Shown one piece after another: positions 45,082-55,048 of a stretch of DNA of 64,000 nt. Numbering within the stretch: the first letter of the stretch is position 1; each line of letters starts with the position of its first letter. Made by a program: the position numbers and the translations under genes. This DNA comes from Variovorax dokdonensis (GTDB lineage Bacteria; Pseudomonadota; Gammaproteobacteria; Burkholderiales; Burkholderiaceae_C), in assembly GCF_030316895.1 (NCBI RefSeq), contig NZ_JASZYV010000003.1:806001-870000 (forward strand). The letters run 5' to 3'. The notes beneath the pieces were generated by a model that saw only the letters and a list, made by a program, of their open reading frames with translations, ran no database searches and was not told the origin of the DNA.

Positions 45082-46893
45082 ATGCCCTTGCCTCCCGCCC
45101 CCATGAAGCGCGCGTCCTTTCTTTCTCCGGACGCCATCGACGCACCTGCTCGCGGCGCCCATAGAGGCAGCCCGCGCACCGGTGATCGAAGCTCAGATCG
45201 CCGAACTGCGGGCAAAGACGGAACATTGGAACTACTCGACCGCCACGCCTCTGAAGTTGGGGCTGGCCAGAAGGCCCGCGCCAAGATCCTGCAAGCGCCT
45301 GTGCCGGTGCAGCAGGAAGAGGTTCGACTTCCGGCAACGGCTCGTGTCGATGTCCCAGCTTCCGAGCCTTCGCTTCGGCAGCCTGCCAAGTCCGCACGCA
45401 AGCGCTCCACGACGACCGGCGATGCCGATCCGATCGTTGAACCGCAGTCGTCGCAGCGCCAAAAGCGGACCCGCTCCGGCGGACCCGTGAAGCTTTTCGT
45501 GCTCGACACCAATGTGCTTCTGCACGATCCGATGTGCCTCTTCCGATTCGAGGAGCACGACATCTTCCTGCCGATGATCGTGCTGGAGGAGCTCGACGCA
45601 CACAAGAAAGGCACCACCGAAGTCGCTCGCAATGGCCGCCAGAGCAGCCGCATGCTTGACGCGCTGGCTGCCGCACAAGGCGCGGACATTGGCAAGGGGT
45701 TGAAGCTCGACAGCACGGGGCACAAGGAAGCGGGCGGTCGACTGTTCTTCCAGACTTCTCCGCTCGATTACTCGCTGCCCACTAGCCTGCCTCAAGGCAA
45801 GGCCGACAACCAGATCCTTGGCGTGGTGCAGGCTTTGCGCGATCGCCATGCCGTCGAGGCACCCGGACATCCCAAGCGCCAGGTGGTTCTGGTGTCGAAG
45901 GACATCAACATGCGGGTCAAGGCACGGGCGCTGGGCCTGGACGCCGATGACTATCAAAACGACAAGACGCTCGAAGACGGGGACCTGCTCTACGCCGGCT
46001 CGCTGGCCCTCCCCCCCGACTTCTGGACCCGACAAAGCAAGACGGTCGAGAGTTGGCAGAGTGGGAGCAACACCTTCTATCGCATCAGCGGCCCGCTCGT
46101 TCCGGGGCTCTACATCAACCAGTTCGTTTATTTCGAGGCACCGGGCGAGCCGAGCATGTACGCCCGCGTGACTGAAATTCGCGAGAGCACCGCCGTTCTC
46201 AAGACGCTGAAGGACTACTCGTCGGCCAAGAATGCGGTCTGGGGGGTCACCACGCGCAACCGGGAGCAGAACTTCGCGATGAACTTGCTCATGGACCCTG
46301 AAGTCGACTTCGTCACCCTGACGGGCACGGCGGGAACCGGTAAGACGTTGATGGCCTTGGCATCCGGCCTGACGCAGGTGCTGGATGACCGGCGCTATAC
46401 CGAGATCATCATGACCCGCGCCACTGTGAGCGTGGGCGAGGACATCGGGTTCCTGCCCGGCACCGAGGAAGAAAAGATGGGCCCGTGGATGGGCGCACTG
46501 GACGACAACCTCGAGTTCCTGGCCAAGGGGGATGGCGGTGGCGCCGGCGAGTGGGGCCGCGCAGCTACGAACGAACTGATCCGATCGAAGATCAAGATCA
46601 AGAGCATGAACTTCATGCGCGGACGCACGTTCATGAACAAGTACGTGATCATCGATGAGGCGCAGAATCTCACCCCCAAGCAGATGAAGACGTTGATCAC
46701 GCGCGCGGGTCCCGGTACCAAGATCATCTGCATGGGCAACATCGCGCAGATCGACACACCCTACCTCACGGAAGGTTCGTCTGGCCTGACCTACGCGGTC
46801 GACCGTTTCAAGGGCTGGCCGCATGGCGGGCATATCACCTTGGCGCGCGGCGAGCGCTCACGCCTGGCTGATTTCGCGAGCGACGTCTTGTAA
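45082..46893 (+). CDS. PIN-PhoH family NTPase/ribonuclease (PhoH2)
   Basis: A 603-residue protein of the PhoH2 type. Residues 1-~133 are low-complexity and probably disordered. Next comes a PIN ribonuclease domain (about 135-290, opening KLFVLDTNVLLHDP with later acidic residues), and then a PhoH NTPase domain (about 375-595, with Walker A TGTAGTGKT and Walker B YVIIDEAQNLTPKQMK). In other bacteria PhoH2 couples RNA unwinding to cleavage. No antitoxin-like small gene of the PhoAT kind is upstream, only a hairpin terminator. Confidence 0.9.
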   Translation: MPLPPAPMKRASFLSPDAIDAPARGAHRGSPRTGDRSSDRRTAGKDGTLELLDRHASEVGAGQKARAKILQAPVPVQQEEVRLPATARVDVPASEPSLRQPAKSARKRSTTTGDADPIVEPQSSQRQKRTRSGGPVKLFVLDTNVLLHDPMCLFRFEEHDIFLPMIVLEELDAHKKGTTEVARNGRQSSRMLDALAAAQGADIGKGLKLDSTGHKEAGGRLFFQTSPLDYSLPTSLPQGKADNQILGVVQALRDRHAVEAPGHPKRQVVLVSKDINMRVKARALGLDADDYQNDKTLEDGDLLYAGSLALPPDFWTRQSKTVESWQSGSNTFYRISGPLVPGLYINQFVYFEAPGEPSMYARVTEIRESTAVLKTLKDYSSAKNAVWGVTTRNREQNFAMNLLMDPEVDFVTLTGTAGTGKTLMALASGLTQVLDDRRYTEIIMTRATVSVGEDIGFLPGTEEEKMGPWMGALDDNLEFLAKGDGGGAGEWGRAATNELIRSKIKIKSMNFMRGRTFMNKYVIIDEAQNLTPKQMKTLITRAGPGTKIICMGNIAQIDTPYLTEGSSGLTYAVDRFKGWPHGGHITLARGERSRLADFASDVL

Positions 46894-46921
46894 GCGACGC
46901 CGCCAAGCTCCGCGAAAGACA

Positions 46922-46956
46922 AAGGCCCACGGTCGCCTCGCGGCGTCGTGGGCCTT
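46922..46956 (+). terminator. Hairpin downstream of phoH
   Basis: AAGGCCCACG (46922-46931) pairs perfectly with CGTGGGCCTT (46947-46956) around a 15-base loop. The 3' side of the stem supplies only a short T run, so termination may be modest. It follows the phoH stop by 29 bases. Confidence 0.6.
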
Positions 46957-47063
46957 GCCTATTTCGGCCCTGAAGGCTGTCAGGCAACCGGCTCGCCACT
47001 GCTGACAACACGCTGTCAGCAGGCTCGTCGCAACATCGTGCCCCTGAATCAGAGGAGCATGAG

Positions 47064-47528
47064 ATGTCACCCCAGATCGAACACGTGGAGAGTTTTTTCG
47101 TCGCCGGCTTGACCGAGCGAACCTGCATTGCGGCCGAATTGGACCCCGCTTCGAGCCGCATCGGCCCGCTCTGGGCGCGCTTCTTCGATGAAGACGCCTA
47201 CGAGCGCCCCGAGCGAACGGATGACTTTCGCCTGTTCGGCGTCTACACCGGTTATCGACTCGACCAGACGACCAGTTTTGACATCACCGCCGGGGTTGCG
47301 GTCACCGGAGGATCGCCGCTCGTGCGCATAGAGGGCGGCGAGTACTTGGTGTTCCAGGGGCGCGGACCCATGCCCGCTCTGGTCCATGCACTGTGGGAAC
47401 AGGTCGATGCCTTCTTTGAGCTTCACCCGAATCTGCGTCGCCGCTATCGCAGCGACTTCGAGGCCTATACCGGTCCCGCAGAAGTTGCGCTGCACATCGG
47501 TGTGCAGCGCAACGCGTTCGCCAATTGA
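47064..47528 (+). CDS. GyrI-like / AraC effector-binding domain protein
   Basis: A 154-residue stand-alone ligand-binding domain of the GyrI (SbmC) superfamily: VAGLTERT near the start, WARFFDED, FGVYTGYRLDQTTSFDITAGVAV, and LVFQGRGPMPALVHALWEQV. Such proteins bind small molecules, and some inhibit gyrase or hydrolyse cyclopropanes. GAGGAG-type sequence (AGAGGAG) precedes the ATG. A VOC-domain protein and a WYL-type regulator follow on the same strand, suggesting a small unit that senses or neutralises a compound. Confidence 0.8.
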   Translation: MSPQIEHVESFFVAGLTERTCIAAELDPASSRIGPLWARFFDEDAYERPERTDDFRLFGVYTGYRLDQTTSFDITAGVAVTGGSPLVRIEGGEYLVFQGRGPMPALVHALWEQVDAFFELHPNLRRRYRSDFEAYTGPAEVALHIGVQRNAFAN

Positions 47529-47557
47529 ATTTTGTCCACCCAAGAAGGAGATATGCC

Positions 47558-47932
47558 ATGCAAGCCGCCATCAACTGGTTCGAAATTCCTGTCATCAATC
47601 TCGACCGTGCGCAGGATTTCTACGAGAAGGTCCTTGACCGAAAGCTGCAACGCGCGGAATTCGGCGACGGGCTGGTACATGCCGTCTTCCCGCACGGCGA
47701 CAACGCGACTGGCGGCTGCCTGCAGACAGGCCCTCGCCCCGCTGCGAACCTGACGAGCGGCGTGCGCGTATATCTCGATTGCTCGCCGAGCCTGGGCGCG
47801 GCGCTCGATCGGGCGATGACCGCGGGCGCAAAGGTGCTGCAGCCGCGCACCGACCTGCCCGGCGACCTGGGTTGCTATGCGGTGATCGCCGACACCGAAG
47901 GGAATGAAGTCGGCCTTCACGCGCTGCAATGA
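47558..47932 (+). CDS. VOC-superfamily (glyoxalase/bleomycin-resistance fold) protein
   Basis: A 124-residue protein with the paired beta-alpha-beta-beta-beta units of the vicinal oxygen chelate fold: NWFEIPVINLDRAQDFYEKVL at the start and LGCYAVIADTEGNEVGLHA at the end. It may act on or sequester a small molecule. The site GAAGGAGATATGCCATG is an unusually strong ribosome-binding site, suggesting high translation. It begins 29 bases after the GyrI-like gene. Confidence 0.82.
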   Translation: MQAAINWFEIPVINLDRAQDFYEKVLDRKLQRAEFGDGLVHAVFPHGDNATGGCLQTGPRPAANLTSGVRVYLDCSPSLGAALDRAMTAGAKVLQPRTDLPGDLGCYAVIADTEGNEVGLHALQ

Positions 47933-48003
47933 AGCACCGGTCGGCACTGCCATCGTGCTCCCCGTGGACGACTGTACCTCCAACACGGGGACAATAGCCG
48001 CCC

Positions 48004-48729
48004 ATGCGACGTGCCGATCGTTTGTTTCAGATCGTCCAACTGGTGCGGGGCCGACGGCTGACCACCGCCGCTTTTCTCGCCGAACGGCTGGAAGTGTCCG
48101 AGCGCACCGTCTACCGCGACATCGCCGATCTGCAGCGGCAAGGGGTGCCCCTGGAAGGCGAGGCGGGCGTGGGCTACCGACTGGGCGCTGGATTCGAACT
48201 GCCGCCATTGATGTTCACGCAGGATGAGGCAACCGCGCTGGTGGCCGCCGCACGGCTGGCACAGAGCTGGGTCGACGGTGCCATGGCCCGCGACATCGAA
48301 AGCGCGCTGGGAAAGATCCTGTCGGTGCTTCCTCCGGCGGCGCGCACCGCCGCGGAAAGTCTGGCCGTCTATGCGCCGGCATACGTGATGGACGAACGCA
48401 TGCGCGAACGCCTCCAGCTCTTGCGTGAGGCCGTGCAATCACGCAACAAGCTGCGCATGGACTATCGGGACGTCAATGGCGCGGCCAGCCAGCGCATCGT
48501 GCGCCCCCTTGGCTGCTTCTACTGGGGCAAGGTGTGGACGTTCTCGGCCTGGTGCGAGTTGCGCGATGACTTCCGCGACTTTCGCATCGACCGGATCGAC
48601 ACCGTGGATGTGCTGCAGGACCGATTTCGGGACGAGCCGGGTCGGACGCTGGCCGATCGGCTGCGTCGACTCAGGCAAGAGGCTCAAGACGCCAAAGAAA
48701 CTGAAGCGCCATCACCTCACGGCGGCTAA
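48004..48729 (+). CDS. YafY-type transcriptional regulator (HTH + WYL)
   Basis: A 241-residue regulator with an N-terminal winged helix (RRADRLFQIVQLVRGRRLTTAAFLAERLEVSERTVYRDIADL) and a C-terminal WYL domain (about 140-210) of the YafY/PafC group. Here the usual WYL wording is VWTFSAWCELRDDFRDFRIDRI. WYL domains bind nucleic acids or small ligands. Relatives are often found beside VOC or GyrI-like genes, as here, so it probably controls the two genes upstream. No clear ribosome-binding site precedes the ATG. Confidence 0.85.
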   Translation: MRRADRLFQIVQLVRGRRLTTAAFLAERLEVSERTVYRDIADLQRQGVPLEGEAGVGYRLGAGFELPPLMFTQDEATALVAAARLAQSWVDGAMARDIESALGKILSVLPPAARTAAESLAVYAPAYVMDERMRERLQLLREAVQSRNKLRMDYRDVNGAASQRIVRPLGCFYWGKVWTFSAWCELRDDFRDFRIDRIDTVDVLQDRFRDEPGRTLADRLRRLRQEAQDAKETEAPSPHGG

Positions 48730-48747
48730 AGCGCGCTTCCTGCCGGC

Positions 48748-50151
48748 TCAGTATTCGTACTCGCCCGTGGCCAGATTCTCGAACTTCGTGAGCGGCTTGA
48801 GGAAGGCGAGCTTTACCGTTCCTGTCGGGCCATTGCGGTGCTTGCTGATGATCACTTCCGCAACACCCGGCTCCTTGCTTTCCTTGTTGTAGTAGTCGTC
48901 GCGGTAGATGAACATGATGAGGTCGGCATCTTGTTCGATGGCGCCGGACTCACGGAGGTCACTCATCATCGGACGCTTGTCGGTGCGACTTTCAACCCCG
49001 CGCGACAACTGCGACAAGGCAATGACTGGGCACTTCAGTTCCTTGGCCAGCATCTTCAGGCCCCGCGAGATTTCACCAACCGCCGTCGCGCGATTCTCGT
49101 CGCTCATGCTCGACGACGTGCTCATCAGTTGCAGGTAGTCCACGACGATCAAGCCGAGGCGTCCGTATTGGCGCGCAAGCCTTCGGGCATTGGCACGAAG
49201 TTCGCTCGTCGTCAGGCCCGGCGTCTCATCAATGTGAAGTGAAACCGTCCGAAGCTTCTCGATGGCCTCGGTCAGTCTCGGCCACTCTTCGTCCGTGAGC
49301 TTGCCAGTGCGCAGGTGCCCTTGATCGATGCGTCCGATCGAGCCAACGATACGCACCGCCAACTGCGAAGCACCCATTTCCATCGAGAACACCGCCACCG
49401 GGAGACCCTCTTCGAGCGCCACATGCTCGGCGATGTTGATGGCCAGCGAGGTCTTGCCCATCGAAGGACGCGCAGCGAGCACGATCATGTCGCCCGGCTG
49501 CAAGCCCGATGTCATCCTGTCGAATTCGTAGAAGCCAGTGCGCACACCCGTGATGTCGTTCGGGTTGTCGGCCATCTCGGTCACCCGATCAAGCAGTTCG
49601 ACGACCAGGGAATCCATGCTCTGGAAACCCTGCTTCATCCGCGTACCTTCTTCGCCGATGTTGAAGATCTTCTGCTCGGCTTCGTCGAGGATCTTGTCAA
49701 CGGCCTTGCCTTGCGGATTGAAGGCATTCGTCGCGATCTCATCGCTGGCGGCCACCAGCTTGCGCAGGATGGAGCGCTCGCGGACGATCTCGGCGTAGCG
49801 GCGGATGTTGCCGGCGCTGGGTACGTACTGCGCCAGCGAGTTCAGATACGTCAGCCCCCCTACCTCGTCGGCCTGTCCGAGGTTCTGGAGATGCTCGTAG
49901 ACGGTGATGACGTCGGCCGGCTTGTTAGCGTTGATCAGCACGCCCATGGCTGCATAGATCAGCCGATGCTCGTGTCGGTAGAAGTCGTTGTCTACCAGTA
50001 GATCGCCCACCCGATCCCAGGCGCCGTTGTCCAGCAGCAAGCCGCCCAGCACACTGGATTCGGCCTCCACGGAATGCGGCGGCACCCGCAGTTGGGCAAC
50101 CTGTCGGTCGGAAGTGGGATCGTTGTCCGCTTTGGAAAAAACTGCTGACAT
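48748..50151 (-). CDS. dnaB: Replicative DNA helicase DnaB
   Basis: The 467-residue hexameric helicase of the replication fork. The N-terminal domain (VPPHSVEAESSVLGGLLLDNGAWD) is followed by the RecA-like motor with Walker A ARPSMGKTS, VFSMEMGASQLAVR, LIVVDYLQLM and SQLSRGVESRTDKRPMMSDLRESGAIEQDADLI. No intein interrupts it. It lies downstream of the S6 operon, 193 bases after rplI, with a terminator between. Confidence 0.97.
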   Translation of the reverse strand: MSAVFSKADNDPTSDRQVAQLRVPPHSVEAESSVLGGLLLDNGAWDRVGDLLVDNDFYRHEHRLIYAAMGVLINANKPADVITVYEHLQNLGQADEVGGLTYLNSLAQYVPSAGNIRRYAEIVRERSILRKLVAASDEIATNAFNPQGKAVDKILDEAEQKIFNIGEEGTRMKQGFQSMDSLVVELLDRVTEMADNPNDITGVRTGFYEFDRMTSGLQPGDMIVLAARPSMGKTSLAINIAEHVALEEGLPVAVFSMEMGASQLAVRIVGSIGRIDQGHLRTGKLTDEEWPRLTEAIEKLRTVSLHIDETPGLTTSELRANARRLARQYGRLGLIVVDYLQLMSTSSSMSDENRATAVGEISRGLKMLAKELKCPVIALSQLSRGVESRTDKRPMMSDLRESGAIEQDADLIMFIYRDDYYNKESKEPGVAEVIISKHRNGPTGTVKLAFLKPLTKFENLATGEYEY

Positions 50152-50277
50152 TGTGTTGTCGATGGCAACCGCACATCCTAAGCCGCTCGGGGGCTCAGGT
50201 CACGGGACAAAGCTGTGGATATCCGGTGATCTTCCGGTGACTGTCGCGGGACAACCGCAAACGCGATACGCAAAAAG

Positions 50278-50303
50278 CAAAGGCCGCCCGAAGGCGGCCT
50301 TTT
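50278..50303 (-). terminator. Terminator after rplI
   Basis: On the minus strand AAAGGCCGCC-TTCG-GGCGGCCTTT forms a perfect stem closed by a stable TTCG tetraloop and followed by GCTTTTTGCG. It ends the S6-PriB-S18-L9 transcript 42 bases after the rplI stop. dnaB then needs its own promoter in the remaining ~125 bases, or relies on read-through. Confidence 0.85.
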
Positions 50304-50344
50304 GATTTCCGGCGATCTCGCCTAAAGCGGTGCCGGACGCGCGA

Positions 50345-50797
50345 TCAGGCGCTCTCGCCGTAGACGGTGACGCCGATTTCGACAACCACGTCCGTGTGCA
50401 GTGCCACCGACACGGTGCTGTCGCCAACAACCTTGATCGGACCGTTGGGCATGCGCACTTGCGACTTGGCAACCTTGTAGCCGAGCTTGTTCAGCTCTTC
50501 GGCCACGTCGTGGTTGGTGACCGAGCCGAACAGACGGCCGTCAACGCCAGCCTTCTGGGTCAGCTTGATGCTGGTGCCAGAGAGCTTCTCGCCCTGAGCC
50601 TGAGCTTCCGCCAGCTTGGCAGCGGCGGCCTTCTCGAGTTCAGCGCGCTTGGCGGCGAATTCAGCCTTGTTGGCTTCGGTTGCGCGACGGGCGCGGCCAG
50701 AAGGGATCAGGAAGTTGCGGGCGTAGCCGTCCTTGACCTTCACCACATCACCCAGCGTGCCGAGGTTCAGGATCTTATCCAGAAGAATGATTTGCAT
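50345..50797 (-). CDS. rplI: Ribosomal protein L9 (bL9)
   Basis: A 150-residue protein of the large ribosomal subunit. [32 protein letters not shown] is the N-terminal domain, followed by the long connecting helix (about 45-75) and the C-terminal RNA-binding domain. The start at 50797 has AAGGAG about 10 bases upstream; 23 further open residues upstream belong to no known L9. Last gene of the S6 operon. Confidence 0.97.
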   Translation of the reverse strand: MQIILLDKILNLGTLGDVVKVKDGYARNFLIPSGRARRATEANKAEFAAKRAELEKAAAAKLAEAQAQGEKLSGTSIKLTQKAGVDGRLFGSVTNHDVAEELNKLGYKVAKSQVRMPNGPIKVVGDSTVSVALHTDVVVEIGVTVYGESA

Positions 50798-50816
50798 GAA
50801 TTGCTCCTTGCCTTGA

Positions 50817-51098
50817 TCAGACGCGATGCTGATCGCTGTACGGCACCAGGGCGAGGAAGCGGGCACGCTTGATCGCGGTGTTGAGTTGGCGCTGGTAGAT
50901 GGCGCGCGTGCCGGTCAGGCGCGCGGGAATGATCTTGCCGTTCTCGCTGATGAAATCACGCAGCGTGTCGATGTCCTTGTAGTCGATTTCTTCGACGCCA
51001 GCGACGGTGAAGCGGCAGAAGCGCTTGCGCTTGAACAGCAACGATTGGGTGTTGCGGCGCGGACGCTTGTCCTTGTTGAATTTCTTGAACGTGGCCAT
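50817..51098 (-). CDS. rpsR: Ribosomal protein S18 (bS18)
   Basis: A 93-residue small-subunit protein that pairs with S6. [40 protein letters not shown] matches the core of the family, with a longer basic N-terminus ([15 protein letters not shown]) usual in betaproteobacteria. Located between priB and rplI. Confidence 0.96.
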   Translation of the reverse strand: MATFKKFNKDKRPRRNTQSLLFKRKRFCRFTVAGVEEIDYKDIDTLRDFISENGKIIPARLTGTRAIYQRQLNTAIKRARFLALVPYSDQHRV

Positions 51099-51124
51099 TT
51101 GCGGACCTCTTTCTTCTAGAAAAC

Positions 51125-51433
51125 TTAATCTTGCTGAAAATTCTGGATGTGCAAAACGGGATGCTTCGCCGAGCCCGGGGTAGCCAGAAAGCCCTGAAAT
51201 CGCCAGAGACTTCCCAATGCTTGTACCGCCAGCCGCTCGGCCTGCGCGCCGAAGGCCACTGCCTTCAGCACCGCCTTGACCTGCCTTCGTTGCCCCGCAT
51301 CTTCAAGGGTCGACTCATGTTCGAGCCGAAGATCGAGTGCCGGCAGACCAGCAGGCGTGTAGCGCAAGGATCCGCGTTCGGCGATCACGGCAGTCAGCAT
51401 GAGCTGATTGGCCGTCACGCCGGCGACTTCCAT
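51125..51433 (-). CDS. priB: Primosomal replication protein N (PriB)
   Basis: A 102-residue single-stranded-DNA-binding OB-fold protein of the restart primosome. [34 protein letters not shown] is typical, and the position between rpsF and rpsR is diagnostic. Its ATG shares a base with the rpsF stop (TGATG). An in-frame TTG directly upstream is unlikely to be the start. Confidence 0.92.
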   Translation of the reverse strand: MEVAGVTANQLMLTAVIAERGSLRYTPAGLPALDLRLEHESTLEDAGQRRQVKAVLKAVAFGAQAERLAVQALGSLWRFQGFLATPGSAKHPVLHIQNFQQD

Positions 51434-51810
51434 CAACCGTTGTTGTTGGCGGCGTATTCCGCTTGCTGGGCCTTGCGGGCCTCTTCACGCTCGACGGTCT
51501 TCATCATCGAGGAAGGCGCGGTGTCGGCCTTCTTCTTCTGGACCGTCAAGTGGCGCAGGACAGCGTCGTTGAACTTGAAGGCATGCTCCAGCTCAGCCAT
51601 CACAGCCTGATCGGCTTCGATGTTGATGCACAGGTAGTGCGCCTTGTTCAGCTTGTTGATCTGGTAGGCCAGTTGACGACGGCCCCAGTCTTCCTGGCGA
51701 TGGATCTGACCGCCGCCGGCGGTGATCATGCCCTTGTAACGCTCCAGCATTGCCGGAACCTGCTCGCTCTGATCCGGATGGATCAGCAAAATGATCTCGT
51801 AGTGACGCAT
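51433..51810 (-). CDS. rpsF: Ribosomal protein S6 (bS6)
   Basis: A 125-residue small-subunit protein, first gene of its operon. [26 protein letters not shown] and [25 protein letters not shown] are the family core; the tail is alanine- and asparagine-rich. AAGGAG precedes the ATG by 6 bases. The 153-base gap upstream must hold the operon promoter, but no clear box was identified. Confidence 0.97.
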   Translation of the reverse strand: MRHYEIILLIHPDQSEQVPAMLERYKGMITAGGGQIHRQEDWGRRQLAYQINKLNKAHYLCINIEADQAVMAELEHAFKFNDAVLRHLTVQKKKADTAPSSMMKTVEREEARKAQQAEYAANNNG

Positions 51811-51963
51811 GGCACTCCTTTTGGGTGGGGCCGGCTCAAGGCTCGCAGCTTGTCTGCGGCTTTTGCCGGCAACTGTGATCAGCCACCTACAGCGTCAGCG
51901 TAGTGTGGCAAGGCAAAGCCGAGCATTATAGCCCGCTTTCCAAAAGGATTGAACCGCTTGGGT

Positions 51964-52443
51964 CTAGACGTCCAAAGCGCGATCGAGTTCCGCCGACGCG
52001 TCCGGCCCGACTGCTGCCCTGATCTTCGGCGCCAACGCGACCAAGTCTTCATAGCGCGTCGCGCCTTCCACCTGTAAATTGAGCTTGAATCCGCGCAATC
52101 CCAGTCCGGCTGTCAGCCGAGTGGCAATCGGATAAGCGTCTTGATACCGCTGCTGAGGCGTGCGGCGTTCCTCCGTGGCTGCGTCCGAACCAACCGCGGC
52201 CTGCGGCTTGCTCGGCGCTTCGGCCGCTGCAGCGCGTGCGGGCATACCGTCAGCGGATGCCAGGAGGCCGGCGAGCACCAGTTGATCCACATCCTGCTCA
52301 CTCACACCGAGTCCCGCGCCGACCACGTCGGCCACCGACCGTTTGCCATCGAAGAGGATGAACGCCGAGCGTTGACGCGGCGTCAGCCCCAGCGAGCGAT
52401 CCTTGAGGGCCAATTGCCCAGCGTCAGTCTTCACCAAGATCAT
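51964..52443 (-). CDS. Conserved-looking protein of unknown function
   Basis: A 159-residue soluble protein. The N-terminal half (about 5-65: SLGLTPRQRSAFILFDGKRSVADVV...QDVDQLVLAGLLAS) looks like a small winged-helix or helical domain. An alanine/proline-rich linker (about 66-95) follows, then a helical C-terminal part with NLQVEGATRYEDL. I recognise no named family. GGGGAAG lies about 8 bases before the ATG. It sits alone between the S6 operon and ppsA; the 210 bases upstream show nothing evident. A regulatory role is only suggested by the N-terminal fold. Confidence 0.65.
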   Translation of the reverse strand: MILVKTDAGQLALKDRSLGLTPRQRSAFILFDGKRSVADVVGAGLGVSEQDVDQLVLAGLLASADGMPARAAAAEAPSKPQAAVGSDAATEERRTPQQRYQDAYPIATRLTAGLGLRGFKLNLQVEGATRYEDLVALAPKIRAAVGPDASAELDRALDV

Positions 52444-52654
52444 GTGCGCTTCCCCTGTTCACGATCTGTCGGCCCCGCGTCTTGGTGATCTTTTGGTATT
52501 GAAGCCGCGCCGACACCGTCCCCTGTGCCAAAGTCTGACACCGAAGACGCTTTTTGTTTCAACAATATCCGGCTGACGGCGGGATTACGCGCAATGAATG
52601 TGGAATTTTGTGTCGCACGACAGCAACAGCCGTCGCGCGACACGGGCGTTCAGC

Positions 52655-55048
52655 TCAGCGCGAAGCCAGCAACTGCCAGGTTTCGATCACACTGTCCGGG
52701 TTCAGCGAGATCGATTCAATACCCTGCTCGGCCAGCCATTGGGCGAAATCCGGGTGATCGCTGGGCCCCTGACCGCAGATTCCGACGTAGGCGCCCTTGG
52801 CCTTGCAAGCCTTGATGGCACGCGAAAGCATTGCCTTCACGGCCGGATCGCGCTCATCGAAGTCCTCGGCCAGCAGTTCCAGCCCCGAATCGCGGTCGAG
52901 GCCCAGCGTCAACTGGGTCAAGTCGTTCGAGCCGATCGAGAAGCCATCGAAGTATTCGAGGAACTCGTCTGCCAGGATGGCGTTGCTCGGCACCTCGCAC
53001 ATCATGATCAGCTTCAGGTCGTTCTTGCCGCGCTCCAGGCCTTGTTGCGCCAGCAACTGCGTCACGCGGGCCGCCTGCCCGAGCGTGCGCACGAAGGGCA
53101 CCATGATCTGCACGTTGGTCAGGCCCATCTCGTTGCGAACGCGCTTGAGGGCTTCGCACTCCATGGCGAATGCTTCGCCAAAGTCCCTGCTGAGGTAGCG
53201 CGCGGCACCACGGAAGCCCAGCATGGGGTTTTCTTCTTCAGGCTCGTAGCGCGAGCCGCCGATCAGCTTGCGGTACTCGTTGCTCTTGAAGTCCGACAGC
53301 CGCACGATGACCTTCTTGGGCCAGAACGCCGCAGCGATGGTCGCAATGCCTTCGGTCACCTTGTCCACATAGAACGCGCGCGGCGACGCATGCCCCCGGG
53401 CCACCGACTCCACGGCCTTCTTGAGATCGTTGTCGACGTTCGGATAGTCCAGGATCGCCTTGGGGTGGACACCGATGTTGTTGTTGATGATGAACTCAAG
53501 CCTGGCCAGGCCCACGCCTCTGTTGGGCAATTGGGCGAAGTCGAAGGCCAACTGAGGATTGCCGATATTCATCATCAGATCGATGTCGATCTCGGGCATC
53601 TCGCCGCGCTGCACTTCGGTCACTTCGGTTTCGAGCAACCCGTCGTAGATGAAGCCGGTGTCGCCCTCGGAGCAACTCACCGTGACCAGGGTTCCATCCT
53701 TCAGCAAGTCGGTGGCATTGCCGCAGCCCACCACCGCCGGGATTCCCAGCTCCCGCGCAATGATGGCAGCGTGGCAGGTGCGTCCACCCCGGTTGGTCAC
53801 GATCGCGGCGGCGCGCTTCATGACCGGTTCCCAGTTGGGGTCCGTCATGTCGGTGACGAGGACGTCACCGGCCTGGACCTTGTCCATCTCGCTGATGTGG
53901 TGCACCAGGCGAACCGGGCCGGTGCCGATCTTCTGCCCGATGGCGCGGCCTTCGGCGAGCACGCTGCTGCGCCCCTTGAGCTTGTAGCGCTGCTCGGCCT
54001 TGCCTTGCTGCTGGCTCTTCACCGTCTCGGGGCGAGCCTGCAGGATATAGAGCTGACCGTCCGTGCCGTCCTTGCCCCATTCGATATCCATCGGGCGGCC
54101 GTAGTGCTGCTCGATCACCAATGCATAGCGGGCCAGTTCTTCGACCTCGGCTTCGGTCAGCGAATAGCGGTTACGCAGCTCGGTCGGCACGTCGATGGTC
54201 TGCACCAGTTTGCCGCTGGCAGCCTTTTCCTGGGCAGAAGCAAACACCATCTGGATAAGCTTGGAGCCAAGGCTGCGTCGGATAACCGCCTTCTTGCCCG
54301 CATTCAGCGTCGGCTTGTGGACGTAGAACTCGTCAGGGTTGACGGCGCCCTGCACCACGGTCTCACCCAAGCCGTAGCTCGAAGTGATGAACACCACGTC
54401 AGCAAAGCCCGATTCGGTATCGATGGTGAACATGACGCCGGCGGCGCCCTGGTCCGAGCGAACCATGCGCTGTACGCCAGCAGACAGGGCCACGACGTCG
54501 TGCGCGAACCCCTTGTGGACGCGATAGCTGATGGCGCGATCGTTGTAGAGGGAGGCAAACACCTCCTTCATCTTGTGAAGGACGTCCTCGATGCCCACCA
54601 CGTTCAGGAAGGTTTCCTGCTGGCCCGCGAAGGATGCGTCTGGCAAGTCTTCGGCGGTCGCCGAAGAACGGACGGCGAAGCTGGCCTGCGCATTGCCCTC
54701 GGACAGCTTGGCAAACGACTCGCGCACGGCCTTTTCAAGGTCAGCCGGGAACGGCTGGGCCTCGATCCACCCCCGGATTTCGGCGCCGGCGGCAGCCAAT
54801 GCGCGGACGTCATCCACGTCCAGCGAAGCGAGACGCTGGTGGATTCGATCCGTCAGGCCTTCATGCGCCAGGAATTGGCGGAAAGCGTGGGCCGTGGTCG
54901 CGAATCCAGTGGGAACGCGAACACCTTGAGGGAGTTGGGAAATCATCTCGCCCAGGCTGGCGTTCTTGCCACCGACCGCTTCGACATCGGTCATCCTGAG
55001 GTTTTCGAACGGAACGACCAAGGCGGTCGGCGCGAAGAGTTGAGACAT
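52655..55048 (-). CDS. ppsA: Phosphoenolpyruvate synthase
   Basis: Makes phosphoenolpyruvate from pyruvate and ATP with release of AMP and phosphate, for gluconeogenesis. The 797-residue protein has the ATP-grasp-like N-terminal domain, the swivelling domain with the phosphorylated H426 (GGRTCHAAI) and the TIM-barrel domain with C758 (GICGQGPSD); these correspond to H421 and C751 of E. coli. CGGAG lies 8 bases before the start. The divergent neighbour encodes its regulator PpsR. Confidence 0.96.
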   Translation of the reverse strand: MSQLFAPTALVVPFENLRMTDVEAVGGKNASLGEMISQLPQGVRVPTGFATTAHAFRQFLAHEGLTDRIHQRLASLDVDDVRALAAAGAEIRGWIEAQPFPADLEKAVRESFAKLSEGNAQASFAVRSSATAEDLPDASFAGQQETFLNVVGIEDVLHKMKEVFASLYNDRAISYRVHKGFAHDVVALSAGVQRMVRSDQGAAGVMFTIDTESGFADVVFITSSYGLGETVVQGAVNPDEFYVHKPTLNAGKKAVIRRSLGSKLIQMVFASAQEKAASGKLVQTIDVPTELRNRYSLTEAEVEELARYALVIEQHYGRPMDIEWGKDGTDGQLYILQARPETVKSQQQGKAEQRYKLKGRSSVLAEGRAIGQKIGTGPVRLVHHISEMDKVQAGDVLVTDMTDPNWEPVMKRAAAIVTNRGGRTCHAAIIARELGIPAVVGCGNATDLLKDGTLVTVSCSEGDTGFIYDGLLETEVTEVQRGEMPEIDIDLMMNIGNPQLAFDFAQLPNRGVGLARLEFIINNNIGVHPKAILDYPNVDNDLKKAVESVARGHASPRAFYVDKVTEGIATIAAAFWPKKVIVRLSDFKSNEYRKLIGGSRYEPEEENPMLGFRGAARYLSRDFGEAFAMECEALKRVRNEMGLTNVQIMVPFVRTLGQAARVTQLLAQQGLERGKNDLKLIMMCEVPSNAILADEFLEYFDGFSIGSNDLTQLTLGLDRDSGLELLAEDFDERDPAVKAMLSRAIKACKAKGAYVGICGQGPSDHPDFAQWLAEQGIESISLNPDSVIETWQLLASR

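Noticed and set aside
47542..47560. AAGAAGGAGATATGCCATG, nearly the ribosome-binding site of T7 expression vectors
   Set aside because: Flanking DNA is continuous native sequence with normal genes on both sides, so vector contamination is unlikely; it is simply a strong natural site.
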